From assembly GCA_903904685.1 (NCBI GenBank), contig CAIVDS010000019.1, forward strand, positions 1 to 46,859: a stretch of DNA of 46,859 bases, given 5' to 3'. Below, piece after piece: positions 9,001-16,814 of this stretch. The notes under the pieces were generated by a model. That model searched no databases. It was not told the DNA's origin and was given only the letters and a program-made list of their open reading frames with translations. This stretch comes from an uncultured Verrucomicrobiota bacterium (GTDB taxonomy: Bacteria > Verrucomicrobiota > Verrucomicrobiia > Opitutales > Opitutaceae). Each line of letters starts with the position of its first letter. Position 1 is the stretch's first letter. A program made the position numbers and the translations under genes.

Positions 9001-9309
9001 GTCGCGGAAGATGACGGTGATGAAGGAAAATCCGAACATCGACGAGGCGCGCACGGTTTTCACGCCGGCGAGTCCCTGAAGCGAGACGGAGAGCGGGTAG
9101 GTGATTTGGTCCTCGACCTCCTGCGGCGAGCGACCGGGCCAGTCGGCGTAAACGATAACCTGATTTTCCGAGAGGTCGGGGATGGCGTCGACCGGGGTGG
9201 TGCGAAGCGCGACCACACCCCAACTGCAGAGGGCGATGAGGGCGGCGACGACGAGGAAACGGTTGTGCAGCGACCAGCGGATGATGAAGGCGATCATGGG
9301 GACGTGCAT
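6100..9309 (-). CDS. cusA: CusA/CzcA-type heavy-metal RND efflux pump
   Basis: This is the inner-membrane, proton-driven pump that exports Cu(I)/Ag(I), or possibly divalent metals, through a tripartite complex. At 1069 residues it has full RND length. One membrane helix near the N-terminus (residues ~13-35) is followed by a porter domain containing the TTPVDAIPDLSENQV signature. Further helices follow at ~345-560, with GVLVDAGIVMTENVIRH as the probable proton-relay helix; then a second porter domain, and last helices with FGTAIQTGIVMVVYLEESV. The latter variant is usual in the copper/silver (CusA) branch. It is the last gene of the operon, starting right at the adaptor gene's stop (9310-9312). 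The metal is inferred from the whole operon. Confidence 0.9.
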   Translation of the reverse strand: MHVPMIAFIIRWSLHNRFLVVAALIALCSWGVVALRTTPVDAIPDLSENQVIVYADWPGRSPQEVEDQITYPLSVSLQGLAGVKTVRASSMFGFSFITVIFRDDIDNYFARTRVLERLNSLGELLPTGIVARLGPDATGLGWVYQYYLKDTSGAHDLGSLRTLQDTYVRYQLASVPGVAEIAGIGGFVRQYQIEVSSLKLKQFGITLGDVMDAVGASNANVGGKTIEENGAEFVVRGVGLVTSPADLEAIPVKARGGTPLYLRDLATVQIGGDFRRGALDVNGREVVGGIVVMRYGENAYKVIQDVKARLAALAPGLPKGVTVESFYDRSDLISRAIDTLKHALTEEIILVTLAHILFLFHFRSILIVTLPLPASILIAFILMKEFGIPSNIMSLTGIAISIGVLVDAGIVMTENVIRHCERAEEELNRRLTPPEVFQHTLEAATQVGRPMFFSMMIIILAFVPVFMLSGQEGKLFHPLAYTKSFALLGAVVLAITAVPVFCTWLVRGPFKPESKNWLMQGLLKLYDPALDWALTHRKSVLSLAFALLAFACVLAFGLPKPVLNRLEPVAPHLVAHLDGFGSEFMPTLDEGSLLFMPVLLPSTSLTEVKRIMAWQDKTIGSYPEVASVAGKLGRSDTATDPAPVEMIETTIMLKPAAEWRPGITKDQIIADLSQRLTQIPGYIPGFLQPIENRILMTSTGIRAQVGVKLFGDDLDALQTKAFEIARVIAAIPGATGVAPSRSLGKPYLEIAVKRDVMGRYGLSVGDVFRYIETGIGGKSVTTAIKGRERWPIQVRLDRADRDDLEKLGDLLIPTPSGPMVPLRQVADIKRVLGPSEIQSENGRLRVFVQANVLGRDLGGFVDEIKARVSRDVQLVPGMTIDYSGQYENLIHARQTLRIVFPAVIAIIFLLLVMTFRSVGEAAHVLLAVPFALTGGVILQSILGYNFSAAVWVGYIALFGTAIQTGIVMVVYLEESVVALRAKLGRELTRSELVIAIKAGARLRLRPKVMTVATTVASLLPIFWSTRTGIEVMRPIAAPVIGGMLSSLVHILIVTPVIFAMLHGRKLARI

Positions 9310-10560
9310 TTATTTGGGCATGTCGGCCATGTCGTGCGCGGGGGCGGCATCCTGTCCGGCGTGCGCTATCTGGGCCTGACCATCGATTAGCAGGGCACCT
9401 TGGATGACAACCGTATCGGCGGCCTCAAGGCCTCCGAGGACTTCATAGGCGTCATCACCTGCACGACCGAGTCTGACCGGACGTGTCTCGTAGGCATGGC
9501 CGCCGTGATCCACATAAACCACGGGAGTGTTGCGGGTGAACAGCACGGCGCTGCGGGGAACAAGCAGGGCTTCGGGCGACTGGCTGACGACGCGGGCATA
9601 GGCGGTCTGGCGATGGCGGAGGTGGCGGTCGGCGTTGTCGAGGAGGACGCGGACCTTGGCGGTGCGGGTCGTTGCGTTGAGGTTGGGATCGATGAAGGCG
9701 ATCGGCGCGGTGAACGTCTCGCCGGGCAGCGAAGGCACGGTGACTTCGACGCGAGTGGCGGCTTTGAGTGCGGGGAAGTCGGCTTCGTAGGCGTCGAAGA
9801 TGAACCACATCACCTTGAAGTCGCCGACGGCGAAGAGCATCTCGCCGGCCTTCACGTAGCCGCCCTCGTAGGCTGTCGGGCTGCGCTCGACCACAGTGCC
9901 GGTCTTCGGCGCGAGAATTTCGGTGTCGCGCGAAACATCTCCAGGGGCGGCGAGGGCGGCGATTTGCGCATCGAGCAGGCCGAGCCGGCGGAGTTTTTCA
10001 CGCGCGGCGGAAACGAGCGGCGAGTTGGGCGTGGTGGTGGCGAGGGCGTGGAATTCCTGACGGGCGGTGAGAAGCTCTGGGCTATAGAGCACGGCGAGCG
10101 TCTGACCCGCGGTGACTTCGACACCTGTGGTATTTACGAGAAGTTTTTCGATGCGGGCATCGGTGTAGCTGGAGAGGTAGCGGTGGCGGGTTTCGTCGTC
10201 GTCGATGACGCCGGTGACGCGCAGGGTGCGAACGAGCGGGGCGCGGACGACCTTGGCGGTTTGCACGTCCAGGGCGGTGGCCGCGCCGGGCGACAGCGTG
10301 ATCAGATCGGCGCTGGTGGCGACGCCTTCTTCGTCTTCATAAACGGGCACGAGTGTCATGCCGCAGATGGTGCATTTGCCAGGTTTGTCGGACTTGATCC
10401 ACGGGTGCATCGGCGACTGGTAGAACTTGATTTTGCGCGCGGTGGACGATGTGTCTGCGGCTGCCGCCGCAACGGGCGACGGATGCCTGGCGGCGAACCA
10501 ACCGCCGGCACCGGCGAGGGCGGCGACGAGGACGAGAATGGAAATGGTTTTGGCGTTCAT
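9310..10560 (-). CDS. cusB: CusB-type periplasmic adaptor with heavy-metal-binding domain
   Basis: This membrane-fusion protein links the inner-membrane pump to the outer-membrane channel. It is 416 residues long with an N-terminal membrane/signal segment (residues ~5-24). A heavy-metal-binding motif follows at ~47-75 (YQSPMHPWIKSDKPGKC, then CGMTLVP), with Cys and Met ligands suited to copper or silver. Hairpin, lipoyl-like and beta-barrel domains follow (RIEKLLVNTTGVEVTAGQ, APKTGTVVERS, GGYVKAGEMLFAVGD). The C-terminus is rich in His/Met (AHAGQDAAPAHDMADMPK), another possible metal-binding tail. Its start overlaps the stop of the upstream cusC-like gene by four bases (ATGA). Confidence 0.9.
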   Translation of the reverse strand: MNAKTISILVLVAALAGAGGWFAARHPSPVAAAAADTSSTARKIKFYQSPMHPWIKSDKPGKCTICGMTLVPVYEDEEGVATSADLITLSPGAATALDVQTAKVVRAPLVRTLRVTGVIDDDETRHRYLSSYTDARIEKLLVNTTGVEVTAGQTLAVLYSPELLTARQEFHALATTTPNSPLVSAAREKLRRLGLLDAQIAALAAPGDVSRDTEILAPKTGTVVERSPTAYEGGYVKAGEMLFAVGDFKVMWFIFDAYEADFPALKAATRVEVTVPSLPGETFTAPIAFIDPNLNATTRTAKVRVLLDNADRHLRHRQTAYARVVSQSPEALLVPRSAVLFTRNTPVVYVDHGGHAYETRPVRLGRAGDDAYEVLGGLEAADTVVIQGALLIDGQAQIAHAGQDAAPAHDMADMPK

Positions 10561-11822
10561 GGCGTGACATCCTGACTGGTGAGAAAACAAAGTTCGGCGG
10601 AGGCGAGCGCCTGCTCGGCACGGATGTCGGTTAGCTTCAATTCCGTTTCGAGGAGCGATTGCTCGGCCATGAGCACGGAGGGGAGTTGGGCGCGACCGGT
10701 TTCGTAGTCTCGCCGGGCGGCGTCGGACGAGGCGCGGGCGAGCGGAACGAGTTCGTCCTGGTAGCGTTTGACCTGCGCATAACCTGCGGTGGCTCGAGCG
10801 TGGGAGGAGGCGACCATGCCGGTGATCTCGGCCTCGCCGGCTTCGGCCTCGGAGCGGGCGGCGGAGAGGCGGCTCAGCGCCTCGCGGCGTTCGCCGTCGG
10901 TGCGGCCGGATTGAAACCACGGAAGCGTAAACGAGATGCCGGTATCGTAGCTTCCGATACCGTCGCCGGAGCCTCTCATTTGACGGGCGGTGATCGAGAA
11001 CTCGGGATCGATGGCGCGGTTTTTGCGGACGACGGCGAGGCGGGCCTGCGCGGCGCCGACTTGTTTGAGGGCGACGGCGATGTCCGGGCTCATCGCCCGG
11101 GCGCGTGCCACCGCGTCGGGCAGGCTGAGGGAGGGCGCGATGGGGGCAGGAAGAGAGAGGTTTCCGATGGGCGTCTCGACGGAGCGGATCATGAGGGCGT
11201 TGAGCGCCGAGGATTCCTGGGCGCGTATCGAATCGAGGTCGTTACGGTCGGCGTCGAGTTGCGCGAGCCGCGTTTGGAGGGCGAGCAACTCGACCTGGAG
11301 GCGCAGGCCGGTTTCATAAGACTGGCGGGAGAGCGCGAGGGTTTGCGCGAGATTCTCGCGGAGGCGTTGGTTGACGACGAGGCGTTCATCGGCTGCGGCA
11401 AGGCGGGTGAACGTTGTGCGCGCTTGGTTGAAAAGCATCCATTCGCGCCGGCGGGTCTCGGCGTCGGCGATGCCGGCTTCGGCCTCGGCGGCCTTGGCAC
11501 GGAGTTGATTGCGCCCACTGAGGGGCAGTTCTTGGTAGACGGAGACTTCGAGCTCGTTGTAAGTGTTTAACTTGGTTGTGGCGGCGTTGCCCGGGGTGTC
11601 GCCGCGTTTGAGGTCGATGCCGAGGCGCGGATCAGCCCATGCTTTTCCCTGCGCGACACGGGCTCGTGCCGCGTCGGCGGTGGCTCGTGCAGCGTTGAGG
11701 GCGGGGTGGTGGTCGCGAATCGCCGTGAAAACCTCCTTCAGTGTGAGTGGTGAAGAGGTTTCGGCGAAACCAGATCCGGCCCCAAAGAGCAGGGCCGGAA
11801 TAATGAGACTCCAAAAGCGCAT
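10557..11822 (-). CDS. cusC: TolC-family outer membrane efflux protein (CusC-like)
   Basis: This is the outer-membrane channel of the metal efflux complex: 421 residues with a signal peptide (residues ~1-20, ending near GFAETSS). Two internally repeated helical halves are typical of TolC proteins, for example LTLKEVFTAIRDHHPALNAAR at the start of the first and LPDAVARARAMSPDIAVALKQ at the start of the second. No lipobox cysteine is evident at the signal cleavage, unlike some CusC proteins. It follows the small TRASH-like gene by 10 bases and overlaps the adaptor gene by four, so translation is probably coupled. Confidence 0.88.
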   Translation of the reverse strand: MRFWSLIIPALLFGAGSGFAETSSPLTLKEVFTAIRDHHPALNAARATADAARARVAQGKAWADPRLGIDLKRGDTPGNAATTKLNTYNELEVSVYQELPLSGRNQLRAKAAEAEAGIADAETRRREWMLFNQARTTFTRLAAADERLVVNQRLRENLAQTLALSRQSYETGLRLQVELLALQTRLAQLDADRNDLDSIRAQESSALNALMIRSVETPIGNLSLPAPIAPSLSLPDAVARARAMSPDIAVALKQVGAAQARLAVVRKNRAIDPEFSITARQMRGSGDGIGSYDTGISFTLPWFQSGRTDGERREALSRLSAARSEAEAGEAEITGMVASSHARATAGYAQVKRYQDELVPLARASSDAARRDYETGRAQLPSVLMAEQSLLETELKLTDIRAEQALASAELCFLTSQDVTP

Positions 11823-11832
11823 GGGTGGCGGT

Positions 11833-12090
11833 TTATTTTTTGTCGGCTTTGGAGGCCGCTTCAGCCGCGTCGAGCTTGGCGAGATATTTGGCGGGATCCT
11901 TGTTGAATTTTCCGATGCAGGATTTGCAGCAGAACATCACGAGGCGGTCGGGCTTGCCCATGTCGTTTAAGGCTTCGCCGGAAACGACGCAGGTGGTGAG
12001 CGGGTAGGCGTCGACGGATTTGCCGGCGGCGCTGACGGTGGCGGCAAGGCTGAGGAAGGACAGGCAAAGGATGAGGATAAGTTTGTTCAT
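11833..12090 (-). CDS. Small periplasmic TRASH/YHS-like metal-binding protein
   Basis: This 85-residue exported protein leads the copper/silver efflux operon. A signal peptide covers residues ~1-22 (ILCLSFLSLAATVSAAGK). The mature part contains TTCVVSGEALNDMGKPDRL followed by VMFCCKSCIGKFNKDPAKYL, with Cys spacing like the TRASH/YHS metal-binding fold. In related operons such proteins are thought to sense or shuttle copper in the periplasm; here that is inference. The ATG at 12090 gives a clean signal peptide, and the upstream in-frame ATG at 12108 would spoil it. A palindrome at 12113-12137 lies just upstream. Confidence 0.78.
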   Translation of the reverse strand: MNKLILILCLSFLSLAATVSAAGKSVDAYPLTTCVVSGEALNDMGKPDRLVMFCCKSCIGKFNKDPAKYLAKLDAAEAASKADKK

Positions 12091-12112
12091 GTGGTGGGTT
12101 ATACGCATGGGG

Positions 12113-12137
12113 CAGGGGAATCCCTCGTGATTCCCTG
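12113..12137. promoter_or_regulatory. Palindrome upstream of the metal efflux operon
   Basis: The sequence CAGGGGAATC, five bases, then TGATTCCCTG forms a nine-pair stem with one bulged G. It ends 23 bases before the ATG of the TRASH-like gene. A dyad in this place could be the operator of a metal-responsive regulator, or a hairpin in the 5' leader. No regulator gene of the MerR, CopY or two-component type is present nearby, so this stays tentative. Confidence 0.3.
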
Positions 12138-12315
12138 AAAATAAAAAGAGGTATTTGCAGGAAGAGCGTATCGACCGCCATCAATGATATGACATTGACG
12201 ACCGCGCCGACCACGGCCTGATGGTGCGGGCAGTGGATGTCGGTGTGTGCCCGGTGGCCATCCTGCCCAAGGCCGCAGGCCAAGCGCGACATTGCCGCGG
12301 CGCGTTGATTTTAAA

Positions 12316-13812
12316 ATGAACACATCCACCACGCTTACTCCCGATTGGAATGCCACGCCTGCGCCCTTGCGCCACACTTGGGCGCCATTGGCCAATATCG
12401 ATCAATTCCGATGGCTCTCACGCGGCGATGTTCAGCGCCAGCTCGCCATGGCCCGCGACGAGCTCGGCGTGCGCCATGTTCGGGCCGCCGCCATGTATTC
12501 ACCCGAGATGGCTGTCTGGGATCATGATCTCGTTGACTGGAGAAAACCCGCCAAGGAAAGAACAAAACGGGCCAATTGGCAGCTCATTGATCTGTCGATC
12601 GAAGCGATTTTCGAACTCGGCCTGAAGCCCGTCTACACGACGTGTTTTACTCCAGTCGGCATGACCGATGACACCACTGCTTGCTGGCCTGATCGTAACC
12701 CCACGGGCATGCCTCGCGATCTGAATCAGTGGACCGAGTTTGTCTCCTCCGGCCTTCGCCATCATCTCGCACGCTATGGTCGCGACGAACTCCGCTCCTG
12801 GTATTTCGAATGCTGGAACGAGCCCAACCTCAAAGGCCACTTCTTCGGCGGCACAAGGGAGGATTTCTTCCAACTTTGGGATGCTACTTGGCGCGCCTTC
12901 AAATCCGTGGACCCGGGACTGCGACTTGGCGGACCCTCGACGGCGAGAGCCGAGTGGATTCCCGAGTTCCTCGACTGGACAGCGAAGCATGGCACCAGCC
13001 CGGACTACCTGATCGCCCATGTTTACAACAACGACTCCGAAGGTCAGCCGCTCTCCCCCTTCGACGGTCCTGCTTCGCATAAAGTCAAAAATTCTCCCCA
13101 CTTCGCCAGCGGAGTCATCCGTGGCACCCGCCGGGAACTCGTCCGCCATGGGTTTGCCGGCGAAATGCATTGGAACGAGTGGGGCCGTTCTTGGTTCCTT
13201 CACGACCCGTTTAGGGAGACCGCGCTTGAAGCCGCGTTTATCGTCAAGACCATGGTCGAGGTTTCGCAGGAGGCCGACCACTTTGCCTTCTGGTGCCTCT
13301 CTGACATCTATAACCAAGGTGGTTTTCAGTCCTCCGAGTTTCAGGGAAACTATGGCCTGCTCAGCCTTCACGGCCTGCGCAAACCAGGTTGGTTTGCTCA
13401 CATGATGCTGCAACGCCTCGGCATGGCGCGTGTGCCCATGAACGGTGGCGACGACCTGATCAATGCGGTGGCCACTCGTGACGGAGCCGAGTTTCGCGTG
13501 CTCGTTTACGCCTATCCCGAGAAACACGATGCCTCGCCTGATATCGTGACCGTGCGAGTGGCCTTGCCGCCGGGCTGTGTCCGTGCTCCCCGGCTTTTTC
13601 GGCTAGGTGCGATGGAGAACAATATCGTGACAGCTTGGAAATCGCTTGGTTCACCGGCTTATCCGACGCGCACGCAACTGGGCGAGTTGCAGGCAAAGAA
13701 TACACTTGAGGCAGTATCAACCGACCATGTCACAATCGAAAAGGGTTACGTTGTTTTCAGGATCGAGCGTGCGGGTATAGGCTTATTGGAGTTCCACACT
13801 GGAGAGTGTTAA
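12316..13812 (+). CDS. Glycoside hydrolase family 39-type glycosidase
   Basis: This 498-residue retaining glycosidase is probably a beta-xylosidase or related GH39 enzyme. The (beta/alpha)8 barrel carries the acid/base motif WNEP with E169 (FECWNEPNLKGHFF) and a probable nucleophile E288 in HWNEWGRSW. Both are placed as in GH39. A beta-sandwich-like C-terminus follows from about residue 390. No signal peptide is seen, so it probably acts on imported oligosaccharides in the cytoplasm. The ATG at 12316 follows an AT-rich TTTTAAA run. The last codons and the stop fall in GGAGAGTGTTAA, which looks like the terminal repeat of an adjacent IS fragment, so the original C-terminus may have been altered. 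Confidence 0.82.
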   Translation: MNTSTTLTPDWNATPAPLRHTWAPLANIDQFRWLSRGDVQRQLAMARDELGVRHVRAAAMYSPEMAVWDHDLVDWRKPAKERTKRANWQLIDLSIEAIFELGLKPVYTTCFTPVGMTDDTTACWPDRNPTGMPRDLNQWTEFVSSGLRHHLARYGRDELRSWYFECWNEPNLKGHFFGGTREDFFQLWDATWRAFKSVDPGLRLGGPSTARAEWIPEFLDWTAKHGTSPDYLIAHVYNNDSEGQPLSPFDGPASHKVKNSPHFASGVIRGTRRELVRHGFAGEMHWNEWGRSWFLHDPFRETALEAAFIVKTMVEVSQEADHFAFWCLSDIYNQGGFQSSEFQGNYGLLSLHGLRKPGWFAHMMLQRLGMARVPMNGGDDLINAVATRDGAEFRVLVYAYPEKHDASPDIVTVRVALPPGCVRAPRLFRLGAMENNIVTAWKSLGSPAYPTRTQLGELQAKNTLEAVSTDHVTIEKGYVVFRIERAGIGLLEFHTGEC

Positions 13813-13970
13813 CGAAAGCTGCATAATACGATGGCGGCGGTGATGAAATTGGACGAAGGCGAGATAAGAGCGGGCGAGTTTGTCGTAACGTGTGGCGACA
13901 CAGAGGCAGTCGAAGAGTTTCCGGAAGTAGTTTTCAATTTTGTGCCTGGGTTTGTAGAGTTCGGCCGGGC
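13809..13970 (-). pseudogene. IS5-family transposase fragment, C-terminal end
   Basis: The minus strand encodes the tail of a DDE transposase (KPRHKIENYFRKLFD, then ATRYDKLARSYLAFVQF), with the IENxFxxL and RY(D/E)K motifs of IS5-type elements. A single extra T shifts the frame after FVQF. Correcting it restores ITAAIVLCSFR and a stop at 13809-13811. Everything upstream of the C-terminal 55 or so residues is missing. The end overlaps the stop of the GH39 gene. Confidence 0.7.
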
Positions 13971-14081
13971 AGCTCCCCCCCCGAGGGCCTGCGATTTTTA
14001 GGCGAAGGGATGACCACTACGATGCCGGCGTCGATCAAGTCTGGGCCGATACGCTGTCGTGCCGCTGGCCTTCTTCAGGGT

Positions 14082-14375
14082 GCGCGCAACCGGCGGGCAA
14101 GCCGGCCGGAGCAGGACGAGCGGCTGTTTATGGAGGCACCGCTGTGGTTGGCGCGCACGGGAAGTCCGTGGCGGGATTTGCCGGGGGAACTGGGGCGGTG
14201 GCACAACGTCTACATCCCTTGCGACCACTCGCGTTATGCCCGGCGCAACCTCGTGGAACGCTTCTTCAACAAGCTAAAACAGTTCCGCCGCATCGCCACC
14301 CGCTACGAAAAGCATACCCTCCCCTTCCTCGCCATGCTTCACACCGTCTCCGCCTTTATCTCAATCAGGAATTAG
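14082..14375 (+). pseudogene. IS5-family transposase with internal deletion
   Basis: An open frame joins the N-terminal motif of IS5-type transposases (LFMEAPLWLARTGSPWRDLP, then ELGRWHNVY) directly to the C-terminal motif (RRNLVERFFNKLKQFRRIA, then TRYEKHTLPFLAML). The catalytic DDE core between them is deleted, so the product cannot transpose. It points towards the UroD-like gene, while the neighbouring fragment at 13809-13970 is on the opposite strand, so two different IS copies have met here. A likely terminal repeat, GGTCGCGTTCACTAA on the minus strand, lies just after the stop. Confidence 0.7.
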
Positions 14376-14385
14376 TGAACGCGAC

Positions 14386-15408
14386 CTAGCTCTTCGTTTC
14401 AAAAGCAGCCTGGGCGAGCGCTTCGACATTCTCCGGAGGAACATTGGGCAAGATCGCCTCATGGCTCGGGCTGACGATGAGGTTCGGGCCCAGCAGCCGT
14501 TTCACCCGATGCACATCGGCGCGGATTTCTTCTGGCGTTGCGTTTGTCATGAGTTCCTGGGCGTCGATCCCCCCCATGAACGTGATGCGCCCCTTGAAGT
14601 CGGCGGCCAGGCGTTCAGCCTCCATGTCGCGCGCGAGCGCCTGCAACGGATGCAGGCAGTCTACCTTGGCTGCGATCAAACGCTCGATGACGGGGTGGAT
14701 CGAGCCGCACGAGTGCAGGAACACTTGATGACCGTGGCGATGCCCCTGCTCGGTGAAGCGCTGGAACCACGGCATGATGAATTCTCCGAACTGGTCCGGC
14801 CCGCAAAGCAATCCCAACTGGCTGCCGAAATCGTTGCCGAAGAAAAAACCGTCCACCAGATCCCCGGCAGCGGCGAAAAAACGTTCGTTGGCTTCGTAGT
14901 AAAACCCGCAGACCTTGTCCGTGGCGGCGCGGACGACCTCCGGGTCCGTGAGCATTTTGACAAAATAGTCCTCCATTCCGAATAGGTCGGAAAGATTATG
15001 AAAGTAGCATGTCCAGAAGCCGCTGAGCCGATAGACATCGCCCGCTCCCCGCAAGTCCCGCAGGCAAGAGTCGAAGTTCAAATAGTCTGGATTGGGCCAC
15101 GGAAACCGCTCGATTTCCTCTACCGTCTCGCAGTGCGCCAACGGGCCGACACTGCCATGCAAATTGCGGTCAAGGCCAGAATTGAACAGCGCGAGGCCGC
15201 TGGGATCCTGATAAGCGCCTTTGTAAAACTGCGGGCAAATCCAGCTCACGTCGTCGCCCAATTTTCGTCGCAGTTCTAATTCGGAATTCGTGCCGAAATA
15301 GCGGTGGAGAATCGGCCATGTGTCGGGATGCGGATTGCCGAGCCAGAATCCGCAGCGCTCCACATTCTCGCCGGCAACCAGTCTCTTTATCAATTCACGT
15401 TTATTCAT
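14386..15408 (-). CDS. Uroporphyrinogen decarboxylase-fold protein (MtaA/UroD-like)
   Basis: This 340-residue cytoplasmic protein belongs to the UROD/MtaA superfamily, but it is not a classical HemE because the heme-enzyme N-terminal RQAGR motif is missing. It shows FLHSCGSIHPVIERL around residue 235 and FMGGIDAQELMTNATPEEI around 285, both typical of the methyltransferase-like or sugar-catabolism-associated UroD paralogues abundant in Verrucomicrobiota and Planctomycetota. The His-x-Cys in the first motif may bind zinc. The start is the ATG at 15408, just after an AT-rich segment. It stands alone behind IS remnants and its substrate is unknown. A role in methyl transfer or carbohydrate metabolism is inference. 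Confidence 0.78.
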   Translation of the reverse strand: MNKRELIKRLVAGENVERCGFWLGNPHPDTWPILHRYFGTNSELELRRKLGDDVSWICPQFYKGAYQDPSGLALFNSGLDRNLHGSVGPLAHCETVEEIERFPWPNPDYLNFDSCLRDLRGAGDVYRLSGFWTCYFHNLSDLFGMEDYFVKMLTDPEVVRAATDKVCGFYYEANERFFAAAGDLVDGFFFGNDFGSQLGLLCGPDQFGEFIMPWFQRFTEQGHRHGHQVFLHSCGSIHPVIERLIAAKVDCLHPLQALARDMEAERLAADFKGRITFMGGIDAQELMTNATPEEIRADVHRVKRLLGPNLIVSPSHEAILPNVPPENVEALAQAAFETKS

Positions 15409-15728
15409 AATGGATGAAGCAGGGATCGGGACGCATTTTATTAATTTATAATGAAGACGTGGCAACTTAGGGGATACTCGAAATAATCCTATTATTTTTT
15501 GGGGTAATGCCCTGTGGGTTTCCGCCGCCGTGAGCGGCTGCAACCGAAGATTAGGCTGATTGCAGCTTTATTAAGCGGAGGCCCGATGGCCATAACGAAA
15601 GTCAACTTTCTCGGTTCGAAAACGGGCAAGACGATCAAAGCCCTAGGATGTTTCATCCCGCGTCGCCGTGCAGTTTTTTTAAGCCATCGGTAGACATTGG
15701 GGCGAACTCACGCCATGGTCACTTTCTT
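15409..15728. other. Divergent intergenic region
   Basis: The region lies between the divergently transcribed UroD-like and aldo/keto reductase genes. The half next to the UroD-like gene is markedly AT-rich (about 15425-15500, with TTTATTAATTTATAATG and TAATCCTATTATTTTTTG), suggesting promoter sequence for the minus-strand gene. No well-spaced -35/-10 pair, operator or RNA could be delimited. Confidence 0.4.
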
Positions 15729-16715
15729 ATGACCATGGAATACCGCTCCCTCGGCCGCTCCGGCCTCAAAGTCTCCGCGCTGTCCTTCGGCGCCTGGGTT
15801 ACCTTCGGCAAACAAATCGGTGATCCCGTCGCCAAAAAACTCCTGCACACCGCCTACGATGCTGGGGTTAATTTCTTCGACAACGCCGAGGCCTACGCCG
15901 ACGGCAAGGCCGAGCTCGTGATGGGCGACATCCTCAAAAAAAGCAGCTGGCGCCGCAGCAGCTACCTCGTTTCCAGCAAGGTTTTCTTTGGCTGGGAAGA
16001 CGACAAGCCCAACCAGGTTGGCCTCTCTCGCAAGCACATCGTCGAGGCCTGCCACGACGCGCTCAAACGCCTGCAGGTTGACACTCTCGACCTCTACTAC
16101 TGCCACCGTCCCGATCCTTCCACACCTATCGAGGAAAGCGCACGCGCCATGCACGACCTCATCGTGCAGGGCAAGGTCCTCTACTGGGGCACGAGCGAGT
16201 GGTCCGCCGCCCAGCTCACCGAAGCGTTCGCCGTTTGCGACCGTCTCGGCCTGCACGCGCCTGTCACCGAGCAACCTCAATACAACCTCCTCCACCGCAC
16301 CCGCGTCGAAAAGGAATACGCCACACTCTACAAGGCGCGCGGCCTCGGCACCACCATCTGGTCGCCTCTCGCCAGCGGCCTGCTCACCGGCAAATACAAC
16401 GACGGCGTGCCCGCTGGCTCCCGCCTCGACACCCCCGGTATGGAGTGGCTCCGCGACGCCGTCCTCGGCAAAGGCTCGAAACCCAAACTCGCCGCCGTCA
16501 AAAAATTCGCCGCCATCGCCAAGGATCTCGACACCACCCTGCCCCGTCTCGGCCTCGCCTGGTGCCTCAAAAATCCGCATGTCAGCACGGTCATCCTCGG
16601 CGCCTCCCGCGCCGAACAGCTCGTGGAAAACCTCGGCGCGCTCGACGTCGTCTCCAGACTCACGCCCGCCGTGCTCAAAAAAATCAACGCAATCTCTGCC
16701 GCGGTCGCCGAGTAA
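15729..16715 (+). CDS. Aldo/keto reductase (Kv-beta/YghZ-like)
   Basis: This 328-residue NADPH-dependent oxidoreductase is of the AKR type. The N-terminus (MEYRSLGRSGLKVSALSFGA) and the catalytic tetrad are visible: Asp in FFDNAEAYADG, the Tyr four residues on, Lys in VSSKVFFGW and His in YYCHRPDPS. The cofactor-binding end, STVILGASRAEQLVENLGAL, is also present. The insert LRDAVLGKGSKPKLAAVKKFA resembles the subgroup related to potassium channel beta subunits and YghZ. The substrate is unknown. The ATG at 15729 is used; a second ATG six bases later is equally possible. It is followed after 99 bases by the E1 dehydrogenase gene on the same strand. Confidence 0.88.
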   Translation: MTMEYRSLGRSGLKVSALSFGAWVTFGKQIGDPVAKKLLHTAYDAGVNFFDNAEAYADGKAELVMGDILKKSSWRRSSYLVSSKVFFGWEDDKPNQVGLSRKHIVEACHDALKRLQVDTLDLYYCHRPDPSTPIEESARAMHDLIVQGKVLYWGTSEWSAAQLTEAFAVCDRLGLHAPVTEQPQYNLLHRTRVEKEYATLYKARGLGTTIWSPLASGLLTGKYNDGVPAGSRLDTPGMEWLRDAVLGKGSKPKLAAVKKFAAIAKDLDTTLPRLGLAWCLKNPHVSTVILGASRAEQLVENLGALDVVSRLTPAVLKKINAISAAVAE

Positions 16716-16814
16716 AAGGCTCGAGGACGGGAATCTCGCTGCAACGCCTTCCGCCGCGCCCCAAATCTATCGCTTGCCCACGCCCCGCGCCGCCCTCACC
16801 GTCAGGCTTTGGAC

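Noticed and set aside
7702-9390. 562-codon frame opposite to cusA
   Set aside because: Antisense shadow; the minus-strand frame encodes a complete RND pump with all motifs.
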